DNA from: a virus
DNA: 27,176 bases
IMG/VR virus record: IMGVR_UViG_3300025889_018063
Location: 1 to 27,176 of that record
Strand: one strand, 5' to 3'
The notes under the pieces were generated by a model. It did no database searches. It was not told where the DNA came from and saw only the letters and a program-made list of their open reading frames with translations. Position 1 is the first letter of the stretch, and each line of letters starts with the position of its first letter. A program made the translations under genes and the position numbers. Positions 1 through 6,162 of this stretch are shown one piece after another.

Positions 1-304
1 GTGCAACGAGCTCCGCCGACTCATACCAGGTTCTCACGCTTTCCCAGTCATCAGGTCCGGCCGGTTCGCGACCGAGCAGAACAATCGCGGCCAGTCCGAG
101 TCCATCGCCGGAAGCGCCACAGGACCAGCACTTCCAGCCTCGGCCCTCGTGCACGATGCGGCCGGAGGGCCTGCCGTCGGAATGGTCCTCACCGTGAGAC
201 GGACAGGTGAAACCAACGACTGAGCCCTTACGCCGGACGCGCAGGCCGAGTGCCGGAGCCACTCGACTGACGGGTATACGTCTCGCCTCATCCATCCAGC
301 TCAT
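1..304 (-). CDS. DNA primase-type CHC2 zinc-finger protein, partial at the left edge
   Basis: The first 101 codons are present and the reading frame runs off position 1. Residues about 34-62 hold a zinc ribbon: C34-P-S-H37 then, after about 20 residues, K-C59-W-S-C62-G-A-S-G-D, the CHC2 arrangement of the N-terminal DNA-binding zinc finger of bacterial and phage DnaG-type primases. The following helix (GLGLAAIVLLG) is also typical. The start at 304 overlaps the upstream stop as ATGA, so it is probably translationally coupled. The toprim catalytic domain is not visible, so this may be either the N-terminus of a full primase or a stand-alone zinc-finger protein. If the window is circular the frame would end after 128 residues, favouring the stand-alone form. 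The fold call is fairly sure; the enzyme activity is not. Confidence 0.8.
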   Translation of the reverse strand, partial: MSWMDEARRIPVSRVAPALGLRVRRKGSVVGFTCPSHGEDHSDGRPSGRIVHEGRGWKCWSCGASGDGLGLAAIVLLGREPAGPDDWESVRTWYESAELVA

Positions 305-510
305 GAGATCGTCATCCTTAGCCAACGGCGCAGCCGTTTCTGATGCTCGGCCTCGCCGGTACCATCGGCCAGCTCGGTCATCGCCGAAACCCTACCTCGC
401 GCCAGCACCTCGGTCTCGCCGTCGATGATGCGCCACAGCACAGCGCGATCGCCATCGTGAGCGGCATGGAAGACTCCCTCCGTTGTACGGATCTCATCTC
501 GCCAGATCAT
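301..510 (-). CDS. Small hypothetical protein, 69 aa
   Basis: This is a short acidic/basic mixed protein beginning MIWRDEIRTTEG and ending RRWLRMTIS. A GTG codon six bases upstream in frame is possible, but the ATG at 510 overlaps the TGA of the preceding gene as ATGA, the pattern used throughout this block, so it is preferred. The stop overlaps the primase start in the same way. The beta-rich central part (DRAVLWRIIDGETEVLARGRVSA, written here only as a composition note) has no motif I recognise. Its position between an exonuclease and a primase finger suggests a replication-accessory role, which is inference only. Confidence 0.65.
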   Translation of the reverse strand: MIWRDEIRTTEGVFHAAHDGDRAVLWRIIDGETEVLARGRVSAMTELADGTGEAEHQKRLRRWLRMTIS

Positions 511-740
511 GCCCACTTCCCCAGCTCGGTGATGATGTCCGAAACGGTCTCGGAGTCGCGGTGATTCGTTGGCTTGTCGAACGATGCGACTCGAACGATC
601 TCGCGCAGATCATCGATGCTATCCTCGTTGTCGACGGCGAGAACGACATCCCACCAGACATCAGTGAGAGCATTCGCATCGGCGAGCCGAACTGCGATCT
701 CCCGCAGCCGTTGACGGCACTCCCGCTCCGGCGCCTTCAT
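507..740 (-). CDS. Small hypothetical protein, 77 aa
   Basis: The protein has an N-terminal basic helix (KAPERECRQRLREIAVRLA) followed by an acidic segment rich in Asp, Glu and Val, and ends ITELGKWA. No catalytic motif or zinc ligand set is visible. Both ends overlap neighbours by four bases (ATGA), upstream with the exonuclease gene and downstream with the 69-aa gene, so it belongs to the same leftward operon. Function is unknown; a small adaptor or DNA-metabolism accessory protein is possible from context alone. Confidence 0.65.
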   Translation of the reverse strand: MKAPERECRQRLREIAVRLADANALTDVWWDVVLAVDNEDSIDDLREIVRVASFDKPTNHRDSETVSDIITELGKWA

Positions 741-1522
741 TCGTACAACCCGAGAGCGGATGGAACATCATAGATCCAGGCGAGTTTCCGTTCGACGAGA
801 ACATCCTCGCGGCAGTGCTCCTCGATCCGAGCCAGGTTTCCCTTGATCCAGTGCCGAGGAACCTGGGAGCCGTCATCCGTCTGCAGTTCGATCTTCCAGT
901 TCTTAGCTGCCTCGGCCTTCGACAGTCGACCGTTGACGGCACCGGGAGCGAACGGCATCAGATCCCAGTTAGCAGGACCGGACCAGAAGACGCGACCGTT
1001 GTAAGGTCGAGGAGCGTACCGCCGACGACCGGCCAGACCCCAGCGCCGCATCCTCGCATACAGCACTCGATAGTCGAACGCCGGACCATTCCAGGCCAGA
1101 AGACAAGGATCGAGCCCGTTCCGATGGTAGCGCTCGAGGTGCGCCTCCAGGGAGGCGAGAAGATCTCGCTCGTCCTGACCGCAGGCAGAAACGACCTCGC
1201 CGGCCGAGGCAGTTGTATGAATCGGCGCAACGGCCCAGGCAACGACTCGACATCGCCGAGGGTTGAGTGCCAGACGGAGATACTTCTCCTGGCACTCCTT
1301 CTGATGCTGATACTTCCCCTCGGCTATCGCGTAGTCGATTCGAGCCGTTTCCGAGGCCTCCCATCGCTCCGCTGCCTCCGACCCTGCCCGATAGTTACGG
1401 GGAAGGGTTCGGCGCTTAGGAGATACGAAGGGAGGATAAAATTCCTCCGGGATCGTGATCGGCGCATCGAACTCGAGAGTCTCCGGCACCGTTTCGATAT
1501 CGAGGACAAGCCCGTATCTCAT
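737..1522 (-). CDS. DnaQ-like (DEDD superfamily) 3'-5' exonuclease
   Basis: This 261-aa protein carries the three exonuclease motifs in order: ExoI LDIETV (D8, E10), ExoII AWNGPAFD (N145, D150) and ExoIII IEEHCREDV (D240). The layout resembles the stand-alone PolB-type exonuclease family that has no polymerase domain. In that family the general base position is usually Tyr (Y-x3-D); here it is His236 (H-x3-D), which is unusual for that spacing. The substrate would be single-stranded DNA 3' ends, in proofreading, end processing or recombination together with the ERF protein encoded divergently. The start at 1522 overlaps the upstream stop as ATGA. The superfamily assignment is firm; the exact subfamily is inferred. 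Confidence 0.85.
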   Translation of the reverse strand: MRYGLVLDIETVPETLEFDAPITIPEEFYPPFVSPKRRTLPRNYRAGSEAAERWEASETARIDYAIAEGKYQHQKECQEKYLRLALNPRRCRVVAWAVAPIHTTASAGEVVSACGQDERDLLASLEAHLERYHRNGLDPCLLAWNGPAFDYRVLYARMRRWGLAGRRRYAPRPYNGRVFWSGPANWDLMPFAPGAVNGRLSKAEAAKNWKIELQTDDGSQVPRHWIKGNLARIEEHCREDVLVERKLAWIYDVPSALGLYE

Positions 1523-1692
1523 GACTTCGGCTCCTCGGTCGCGAGTCCGCGAAGCACCAGGGCTCGGCAGGTTTCCCCAAGGGAGACGAGCCGCAGACCG
1601 GTGATGTCTTGAAGGTGCGCTCGATGCTTCTCGATGCGCTTCAGTTCCTCCGGCTCCACCCTGAGGATGATTCGTTTCTTCTCATCTGACAT
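1519..1692 (-). CDS. Small ribbon-helix-helix-like DNA-binding protein, 57 aa
   Basis: The start at 1692 was chosen because an AAGGAGG ribosome binding site lies just upstream and because the protein then begins MSDEKKRIILRVEPEEL. The pattern is a short basic beta strand (RIILRV), a helix (EELKRIEKHRAHLQDI) and a second helix (SLGETCRALVLRGL), which fits the ribbon-helix-helix fold used by small phage and plasmid repressors. It is the first gene of the leftward block and lies next to the divergent promoter region, so it could autoregulate that region. A longer version from 1782 is possible but would read through the promoter and lacks a binding site. Confidence 0.65.
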   Translation of the reverse strand: MSDEKKRIILRVEPEELKRIEKHRAHLQDITGLRLVSLGETCRALVLRGLATEEPKS

Positions 1693-1795
1693 GATGCCCT
1701 CCTTGCCCCAGGTGCTTACCATGCTGACGCCATTCGGCGCAACCGTTGACACGTTGCCGCTCCCTTGGTATGGTTGCGACATTCCTGGAGGAAAG
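1693..1795. promoter_or_regulatory. Divergent control region between the two early blocks
   Basis: This 103-bp gap separates the leftward RHH/exonuclease operon from the rightward ERF operon. It holds one good rightward promoter (see 1746-1774) and the ribosome binding sites of both flanking genes. A short inverted repeat GCAAC/GTTGC (1739-1743 and 1753-1757) overlaps the rightward -35 box. On the leftward strand only a poor match (TTGCGC, 17 bp, GTAAGC) is present, so the leftward promoter may be weak or use a phage factor. Confidence 0.6.
1746..1774 (+). promoter_or_regulatory. Sigma70-type promoter for the rightward block
   Basis: A perfect TTGACA -35 box (1746-1751) is followed by exactly 17 bp and a TATGGT -10 box (1769-1774, 4 of 6 consensus). 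Transcription would begin around 1781, giving a very short leader before the GGAGG at 1787-1791 and the ATG at 1796. Confidence 0.7.
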
Positions 1796-2500
1796 ATGGA
1801 AACGATAACGGTAAACGGTCTGACGATGACCGTTGCTCAGGATCAGCTCGGATCCGCCGTCGCCTCGGCGCAGGCGATGGTCGGCACCGCGGCGAAGAAC
1901 AGAAAGAACGGGCATCTGCGCAGTAGATACGCAGACCTCGAGTCGGTCATCGCAGCCGTAAAGCCAGCGCTCGCCGCCAACGGGCTGGCCTGTCCGATGA
2001 TGCCGATCACGGAACCAGGGCGAGCAGGGATCCGATGGGTTCTCATGCACAAGTCAGGGCAGTGGATGTCCGGCGAGTGCTGGCATGATCGCGGCAACGC
2101 GAAGGGGCTCACGCCGGCGCAGGCAGATGGAGTCTGCCACAGCTATGCTCGTCGCTATGCACTTTCGGCGCTGTTCCTGGTCGCTACCGGTGATGATGTC
2201 GACGGAGATATTCAGCCGGGAACCGCCAGCCCTCCGGCACGACAGGCAAAGCCGGGAAGGGCGGCAGGCACCGGCCGGCGCATCGACCGGCGCAAGACTC
2301 ACCCTGACGCCTGGTCCGGCTTTATCAAGGCACTCGCGGAGCACGAGATCCCGTTGGAGACGCTGGATGCCTGGCTCGTGAAGAACGGCCGACCGCGCTC
2401 CTGGGAGGTGCCGGATGATGCCTTCTCGAAGATGTGCAACTGGGCGATCTCGCCGGCTGGCCGCAAGGCCATTCTTGGAGGCAACGATGGAAACGAATGA
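1796..2500 (+). CDS. erf: ERF-family single-strand DNA annealing recombinase
   Basis: The 234-aa product begins METITVNGLTMTV, with GGAGG five bases upstream of the ATG. The ERF core is seen at residues about 20-135: an N-terminal helix with KNRKNGH, then SRYADLESVIAAVKPAL, a strand-rich part containing SGQWMSGECW, and the signature GLTPAQADGVCHSYARRYA followed by VATGDDVDGD. ERF proteins anneal complementary single strands in phage recombination and genome circularisation. The C-terminal 90 residues are basic and then form a small helical domain (AWSGFIKALAEHEIPLETLDAWL) resembling the C-terminal tail seen in many ERF proteins. It is first in its operon, directly behind a strong promoter. 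Family call is confident. Confidence 0.88.
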   Translation: METITVNGLTMTVAQDQLGSAVASAQAMVGTAAKNRKNGHLRSRYADLESVIAAVKPALAANGLACPMMPITEPGRAGIRWVLMHKSGQWMSGECWHDRGNAKGLTPAQADGVCHSYARRYALSALFLVATGDDVDGDIQPGTASPPARQAKPGRAAGTGRRIDRRKTHPDAWSGFIKALAEHEIPLETLDAWLVKNGRPRSWEVPDDAFSKMCNWAISPAGRKAILGGNDGNE

Positions 2501-2750
2501 GGAACGCATCACCGAAACCCTGACCGGGATGGGATGGTCGACTCGCTGGCATGGTCCGGCATCTGAGCGCTGGCTCATCGCCGAGGCACCGGGCAGCCGA
2601 GTCCGCTTCTACGTCCTGCCGAACGATCGGCTCCGACTCGTGAAGATGGAGGGCGCCGGCACCGTTTCCCAGTTGCTTTCGCACATCGCCGATCTGAACG
2701 AGGCGCTGAGGGGAAACGAGACACTCGTGCTCGGCGAGGTGCAGCCATGA
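2487..2750 (+). CDS. Small hypothetical protein, 87 aa
   Basis: The start at 2487 overlaps the last codons of the ERF gene and has GGAG upstream; the protein begins METNEERITETLTGMGW. The middle alternates short strands (RWLIAEAPGSRVRFYVL, RLRLVKMEG) and the end is a helix (VSQLLSHIADLNEALRG), giving an alpha-beta-alpha outline. No catalytic residues or known family could be recognised. It ends in an ATGA overlap with the next gene, so it is co-translated with the recombination operon. Confidence 0.7.
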   Translation: METNEERITETLTGMGWSTRWHGPASERWLIAEAPGSRVRFYVLPNDRLRLVKMEGAGTVSQLLSHIADLNEALRGNETLVLGEVQP

Positions 2751-3037
2751 CACTCGAACGCATCGCCCTCGAGGCTGCAAAGCACGGCAGGGTTCTGTAC
2801 GGGTTTCGACGTGACACCCTCGACTGCATCGATCTTCTGAACGAGCTGGGCGGATCGGCAACAGTGCCACAGATGGCTCGGCACATCGGGAGCACGAATA
2901 CCGGCGCCGTACACCAGCGAATGCAGGGACTAATCACGAAAGGACTCGCGAAGCGGCAGGGTCGAGGTCTCCGCGGAGATCCGTTCCGGTTCCGGCTTAC
3001 CGCTGCCGGCAGGGCATTGCTCGAGGTGTCGGGATGA
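2747..3037 (+). CDS. Winged helix-turn-helix protein, 96 aa
   Basis: Residues about 25-90 look like a winged helix: DCIDLLNELGGSATVPQMA, a recognition helix region NTGAVHQRMQGLITKGL, then a basic wing (KRQGRGLRGDPFRF) and a last helix TAAGRALLEVSG. This is the outline of MarR/PadR-like phage regulators, though no specific family is recognised. It starts by ATGA overlap with the preceding gene and ends by ATGA overlap with the next. It is a candidate regulator of the repeated operators found downstream in this block; which protein binds them cannot be told from sequence. Confidence 0.65.
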   Translation: MTLERIALEAAKHGRVLYGFRRDTLDCIDLLNELGGSATVPQMARHIGSTNTGAVHQRMQGLITKGLAKRQGRGLRGDPFRFRLTAAGRALLEVSG

Positions 3038-3336
3038 CCGCGCAGGAGATCGCCAACGAGCTCGAGCGCCTTCGAGGGCTTGCCTTCAAGTTTGGATATA
3101 CCGCCGACGGTCGCGAGCTAATGGAGGGCCTGGCCTCTTTGATCGGCACTGTCCTGCGCGAGGCTGTGAACCATCGCTGCAACCGAGCCGAGAGCTGGTG
3201 GGAGCATGATGCGCAGGGCATCGAACTCTGCCGGGTTTGCGACTACTGCCAGGAGGTCAAGCTGCGCAGGTTCAGGCCGGAGATCCTGACCGGCTACACC
3301 CAGGCCGATGTCGCCGAACCCATCGAGCCAGGATAA
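3034..3336 (+). CDS. Small Cys-rich protein, possible zinc-binding, 100 aa
   Basis: The N-terminal two thirds are helical (IANELERLRGLAFKF; GLASLIGTVLREAVNH). The C-terminal third holds H-R-C, a Trp-Trp-Glu-His cluster and then C-R-V-C-D-Y-C, enough Cys and His residues for one zinc site. No named family was recognised. The ATG overlaps the previous stop as ATGA, and the TAA lies just before the palindromic operator at 3339, so this is the last gene of the first rightward operon. Confidence 0.6.
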   Translation: MTAQEIANELERLRGLAFKFGYTADGRELMEGLASLIGTVLREAVNHRCNRAESWWEHDAQGIELCRVCDYCQEVKLRRFRPEILTGYTQADVAEPIEPG

Positions 3337-3338
3337 TC

Positions 3339-3381
3339 GCAGATATCTGCAGATAACGGTCGACAGTTAACCGCGATCTGC
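3339..3381. promoter_or_regulatory. Operator copy 1: palindrome plus inverted repeat around a -35 box
   Basis: A perfect 12-bp palindrome GCAGATATCTGC (3339-3350) overlaps the left arm GCAGATAAC (3349-3357) of an inverted repeat whose right arm is GCGATCTGC (3373-3381). Arms start 24 bp apart and flank the -35 box of the promoter at 3360. The same geometry recurs at two other sites and, with 23-bp spacing, at a third. Confidence 0.6.
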
Positions 3382-3388
3382 GTATATT
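3360..3388 (+). promoter_or_regulatory. Promoter, operator-linked copy 1
   Basis: TCGACA (3360-3365), a 17-bp spacer and TATATT (3383-3388) match sigma70 boxes at 5 of 6 each. It lies about 25 bp upstream of the start of the 84-aa gene at 3412, with an AAGGAGG binding site between. Confidence 0.7.
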
Positions 3389-3411
3389 AGTCAGGAACCA
3401 AGGAGGCAGCT

Positions 3412-3666
3412 ATGTCGAGCGATACGATGGAGAAGATCGCCAAGTGCAAGAAGGCGATCCGGGAGGTCGAGGATTCGATGGACTGGGCCCTTCGGACTCG
3501 CGCGAAGGCGCTCGCTATCGGCGAGACCGAGATCGCGGATGCGCTGACCGGCATCGCCGACCGAATGAAGGAGCGCGCAGATCAGATCCGCTCGGACATG
3601 TATGCGCACTACTGCAACCTCGAAGGGCCGGATCTTCCGGACTGGTCGACCAGGGCCGGAGCGTGA
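3412..3666 (+). CDS. Small helical hypothetical protein, 84 aa
   Basis: A strong AAGGAGG site (3400-3406) precedes the ATG. The protein is almost all helix and charged: MEKIAKCKKAIREVEDSMDW, then RTRAKALAIGETEIADALTGI and ADRMKERADQIRSDMYAHY, consistent with a short helical bundle or coiled coil. No enzymatic motif or membrane segment is seen. It heads a second small operon driven by the operator-linked promoter, followed by an overlapping 81-aa gene and the methyltransferase. Function is unknown. Confidence 0.7.
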   Translation: MSSDTMEKIAKCKKAIREVEDSMDWALRTRAKALAIGETEIADALTGIADRMKERADQIRSDMYAHYCNLEGPDLPDWSTRAGA

Positions 3667-3908
3667 GCCGTCCGGTCACGAAGCTATCCAGGCTCACCGA
3701 TGCCTGGAACGCCGGAGATCTCATCGGCGCCCTTCGCATTGCGGCTCGGTTTCCCCGGCTCGGCGTGGAGGCAGATGCGATTCGCCGCGGATGGGATGCC
3801 TATCAAAACCCTCGCTTCTATCGTTCCATCGGTCGAGATCCTGAGGCCCTTGTGGCTGATGCGATCGCGGCTGTGGGGCGCCGATACCAACTCAAGGAGA
3901 CAGCATGA
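3663..3908 (+). CDS. Small hypothetical protein, 81 aa (GTG start)
   Basis: The GTG at 3663 overlaps the previous TGA (GTGA), which is why it is chosen over longer in-frame starts that would lie inside the preceding gene. The product begins VSRPVTKLSRLTDAWNAGD and is helical, with a tetratricopeptide-like flavour (LIGALRIAARFPRL, ADAIRRGWDAY) but too short for a confident repeat call. It ends in an ATGA overlap with the methyltransferase gene, suggesting the two are made together. No known function. Confidence 0.65.
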   Translation: MSRPVTKLSRLTDAWNAGDLIGALRIAARFPRLGVEADAIRRGWDAYQNPRFYRSIGRDPEALVADAIAAVGRRYQLKETA

Positions 3909-4813
3909 TTCAGAAGGACTTGTTTGGAAACGCCATCCAGCGCCGAGCACCTGGCAAGCTGGCGGATGAATGGGGAGCTTATCCCTTCACCGTCCTGAAT
4001 GCTCGTGAGGGCTGGTGGCAAGATCGGAAGCACGAATGGCAGAACTTCGGCATCCGTTCGGAGGTCGGTCGCGATGCGCCCTGCTACAATACGCACTCGA
4101 CTGAGTACATGACCGGAGCGCCGGAGGGTCATACCGGAACTTCGATCTTCGACCCTGTTCTTACTGAGCTGATGTATCGATGGTTCTGCCCTCCCGGCGG
4201 TCAGATCCTCGACCCCTTCGCCGGCGGTTCGGTTCGAGGCATCGTTGCCGCCTGCGAAGGCTACCGGTACCACGGAACAGAACTGCGACCGGAACAAGTG
4301 GCAGCAAACAGGATGCAACGGCACGAACTTCTGACCGCGGAACAGGCCGAACGTCTGCACTGGAGGACGATGGATGCTCGCGACATCGGAACGGAGGCAC
4401 CGGAGGCAGATTTGGTCTTCACCTGTCCGCCGTATGGAGATCTCGAGGTGTATTCCGACGATCCGCGAGATCTTTCGACGATGGACTATCCGCAGTTTCT
4501 TGCGGGGATGGAGGCCGCGCTTGGCGCTGCCGTTTCCCGGCTTCGCCGGCATCGGTTCCTCGTTATCGTCGTTGGCGATTTTCGCGACCGTCATGGTCTG
4601 ATGCGAGGCTTTACAACCGATACGGTAAACATCGGCCGGCGCCTTGGTCTGGGGCTGTACAACCAGGCGATCTTGCTAACCGCGGTCGGCACCGCGGCGA
4701 TGCGAGCCAACAAGCAATTCAGGGCATCGCGGAAGCTGTGCAAGATTCACCAGGACGTGCTTGTCTTCGTGAATGGAGATCCGCGCAAGGCAACGCAGGC
4801 GATCGGTGGCTGA
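3905..4813 (+). CDS. Orphan site-specific DNA methyltransferase (adenine-N6 or cytosine-N4 type)
   Basis: The 302-aa protein has the AdoMet-binding motif I ILDPFAGGS (residues 101-109), an acidic residue after the next strand (T-E126-L-R), and the catalytic motif IV TCPPYGDLEVYSDDP (about 173-187). Motif I precedes motif IV. The form CPPY-x-DLE-x-YS with DLS after it is typical of a subfamily common in phages and often paired with ParB-like proteins. The reaction is methyl transfer from AdoMet to an exocyclic amino group of A or C. No restriction endonuclease gene is adjacent, so the likely roles are protection from host restriction or control of packaging or transcription. The start has GGAGACAG upstream and ATGA overlap with the previous gene. 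Confidence 0.85.
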   Translation: MIQKDLFGNAIQRRAPGKLADEWGAYPFTVLNAREGWWQDRKHEWQNFGIRSEVGRDAPCYNTHSTEYMTGAPEGHTGTSIFDPVLTELMYRWFCPPGGQILDPFAGGSVRGIVAACEGYRYHGTELRPEQVAANRMQRHELLTAEQAERLHWRTMDARDIGTEAPEADLVFTCPPYGDLEVYSDDPRDLSTMDYPQFLAGMEAALGAAVSRLRRHRFLVIVVGDFRDRHGLMRGFTTDTVNIGRRLGLGLYNQAILLTAVGTAAMRANKQFRASRKLCKIHQDVLVFVNGDPRKATQAIGG

Positions 4814-4855
4814 ACGTCTGGACGAGCACTGCGATTGCTACCGATGAAGATATCT

Positions 4856-4888
4856 GCAGAAACCGGTAGACACCCTGCCGGGTTCTGC
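4856..4888. promoter_or_regulatory. Operator copy 2: inverted repeat flanking a -35 box
   Basis: Left arm GCAGAAACC (4856-4864) and right arm GGGTTCTGC (4880-4888) pair at 8 of 9 positions, with arm starts 24 bp apart. The -35 box sits between them and the -10 box begins two bases after the right arm. The left arm is part of a larger palindromic core ATCTGCAGA. Confidence 0.65.
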
Positions 4889-4895
4889 GTATATC
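4867..4895 (+). promoter_or_regulatory. Promoter, operator-linked copy 2
   Basis: TAGACA (4867-4872), 17 bp, TATATC (4890-4895). It serves the 97-aa gene at 4919. A 37-bp stretch from 4880 to 4916 (right operator arm, -10 box, leader and ribosome binding site) is identical to 5279-5315. Confidence 0.7.
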
Positions 4896-4918
4896 TGGTG
4901 TGTAGCAAGGAGACAGGC

Positions 4919-5212
4919 ATGAGCAACGGCATCTCGTCAGATTACTTCGATCGGTTCTGTCGTCATCTCGGCACCCTCGACGGTTTCGAGTTCGACCGGG
5001 TTTCTGAAGGAGTGCGCTCGGCGATCACTCCGACCCTCGACCTCTGGGCCACTCCCGGCTGGGACGGCCTCCCCGGCCTGCCCTGGTCGACCGAGGAAAA
5101 CGGCGATGTGCCAGACGTTGGCGATGAGCCTGTTCAGTGGACTGGCGATCTGGACAAGGACGCCGAGCTGTACAGATCCGCAGTCGCCAGAATCGTCGCT
5201 CGTCTCGGATGA
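4919..5212 (+). CDS. Small acidic hypothetical protein, 97 aa
   Basis: The start was placed at 4919 because of the AAGGAGACAG binding site and because earlier in-frame codons lie inside the promoter. The protein begins MSNGISSDYFDRFCRHLG and is acidic, with a Trp/Pro/Gly-rich middle (WATPGWDGLPGLPW) and a C-terminal helix (DAELYRSAVARIVARLG). A soluble, small phage-encoded host-interacting protein is plausible, since it has its own promoter and is acidic, but no family was recognised and this is inference. Confidence 0.7.
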   Translation: MSNGISSDYFDRFCRHLGTLDGFEFDRVSEGVRSAITPTLDLWATPGWDGLPGLPWSTEENGDVPDVGDEPVQWTGDLDKDAELYRSAVARIVARLG

Positions 5213-5254
5213 AGCCGAAGCAATCGACCGAACCGGGCAAGCCACAAGATTAAT

Positions 5255-5287
5255 GCAGAAACCCGTCGACATCCCGAGGGGTTCTGC
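5255..5287. promoter_or_regulatory. Operator copy 3: inverted repeat flanking a -35 box
   Basis: Left arm GCAGAAACC (5255-5263) and right arm GGGTTCTGC (5279-5287), arm starts 24 bp apart, exactly the geometry of copy 2. The sequence between the arms differs from copy 2 while the arms are kept, which argues that the arms are under selection. Confidence 0.65.
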
Positions 5288-5294
5288 GTATATC
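5266..5294 (+). promoter_or_regulatory. Promoter, operator-linked copy 3
   Basis: TCGACA (5266-5271), 17 bp, TATATC (5289-5294), about 22 bp upstream of the ATG at 5317. Boxes and spacing match copies 1 and 2. Confidence 0.7.
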
Positions 5295-5316
5295 TGGTGT
5301 GTAGCAAGGAGACAGT

Positions 5317-5706
5317 ATGCCCCGTTTCATTCGAGCACCTAAGGGACGCGCGCGCCAGGTCGAAGGTGCTGAGCATCATCCCTGGGCGATGCTCACCGGC
5401 AGCATCATCGGCTGCGCCTCGTGCTCGCACTGCGGCAGCGCGCTGGTTGCGAAGGCCGTCATCGATGACGATGGAAAGGTCTGGGGCGTTGACTGCTACG
5501 CAAGCGCTCATCCCGAGTGGAAGGCGCCGAAGGCCCGTAAGACCAACAGCAACCAGGAGGAGGCAAGCCTTCTTCGCCGGATCGCCAAGATCGAGGCTCG
5601 GTTTCCCGGTAGCATCGCCAAGGCCCGCTCGGGTCAGCGTGATGACCGGGCAAGCCGGACGATCGCCCGAGACTTGGAGACGCTTGCAATCATCGCGGCA
5701 GTTTAA
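5317..5706 (+). CDS. Hypothetical protein with Cys cluster, possible zinc ribbon, 129 aa
   Basis: Residues about 33-60 contain C-A-S-C-S-H-C-G followed some 20 residues later by D-C-Y-A-S-A-H, which could form a zinc ribbon or knuckle. The N-terminus is basic (RFIRAPKGRARQ) and the C-terminal half is a basic helix-rich region (EEASLLRRIAKIEARF; RASRTIARDLETLAIIAAV). This mix suggests nucleic-acid binding, but no named family is recognised. It has its own operator-linked promoter and an AAGGAGACAG site. Confidence 0.65.
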   Translation: MPRFIRAPKGRARQVEGAEHHPWAMLTGSIIGCASCSHCGSALVAKAVIDDDGKVWGVDCYASAHPEWKAPKARKTNSNQEEASLLRRIAKIEARFPGSIAKARSGQRDDRASRTIARDLETLAIIAAV

Positions 5707-5727
5707 CCATCGACCCTGGAGACAGAG

Positions 5728-6108
5728 ATGACTCACGAAGAAGTATGGAATGGCGAGATCGCCAGCCTGCGCAGCCAGGCCGAACGTCGCAGCGGCTGGG
5801 TTGTATGCACTCCGGATGCCTACCTGGCACTCATGGACTTCCGCAAGTCCTACCGGGCTGCGGTGCGACTGGACAAGCTGAACGGCACGAACCGAGCCGC
5901 CAGGTTCTCCCCGGACGCTTTGTGCTTAGGCCGAGTCTGCCGGAACCTCGATGAGTTCCGCACCTTCGACCAGGAGGAAGCCGAGCGGCTTCTTGGCCGC
6001 ATGGACTGGGCTCGCGAGCTTTCGGAGGACGGCTTCGTAGCCTGCACAATTCAGGAGATGGTCGAGCGCCGCGCAGCAGCCATCAGGGAAGAACAGCAGC
6101 TGGCTTAA
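5728..6108 (+). CDS. Hypothetical protein, 126 aa
   Basis: The gene starts 21 bp after the preceding stop with GGAGACAGAG before the ATG, and has no promoter of its own, so it probably shares the transcript of the 129-aa gene. The protein is soluble and mostly helical, with a central WVVCTPDAYLALMDFRKSY segment and a C-terminal helix (IQEMVERRAAAIREEQQLA). Three isolated Cys residues do not form an obvious metal site. Function unknown. Confidence 0.7.
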   Translation: MTHEEVWNGEIASLRSQAERRSGWVVCTPDAYLALMDFRKSYRAAVRLDKLNGTNRAARFSPDALCLGRVCRNLDEFRTFDQEEAERLLGRMDWARELSEDGFVACTIQEMVERRAAAIREEQQLA

Positions 6109-6120
6109 GAAAGATGCATT

Positions 6121-6162
6121 GTGCTGCAGATTCCAGTGGACTTTCACCGGTATCTGCAGCAC
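6121..6162. promoter_or_regulatory. Operator copy 4: extended inverted repeat
   Basis: A 14-bp arm GTGCTGCAGATTCC (6121-6134) faces GGTATCTGCAGCAC (6149-6162), matching at 13 of 14 positions around a 14-bp centre. It contains the same GCAGA-x-x-CC / GG-x-x-TCTGC core as the other three operators, with core arm starts 23 rather than 24 bp apart. A TATGAC box follows at 6163, but the -35 region (TGGACT, 20 bp away) is poor, so promoter activity is uncertain. As RNA it could also form a long hairpin. Confidence 0.65.

Larger units (their letters stand above)
4880..5315 (+). repeat. 37-bp perfect direct repeat (4880-4916 and 5279-5315)
   Basis: The two copies span the right operator arm, -10 box, transcript leader and AAGGAGACAG ribosome binding site of two successive small genes. 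They lie 399 bp apart and bracket the 97-aa gene, which could therefore be lost or duplicated by recombination between them. Confidence 0.85.

Noticed and set aside
815-1612. Long open frame on the plus strand opposite the exonuclease gene
   Set aside because: It lies wholly antisense to a gene with clear exonuclease motifs, has no binding site and a low-complexity, Arg/Ser-rich product typical of GC-rich shadow frames.
4180-4869. 229-codon open frame overlapping the methyltransferase in another frame
   Set aside because: Out of frame with a protein bearing motifs I and IV; product is Arg/Ser/Gly-rich noise.
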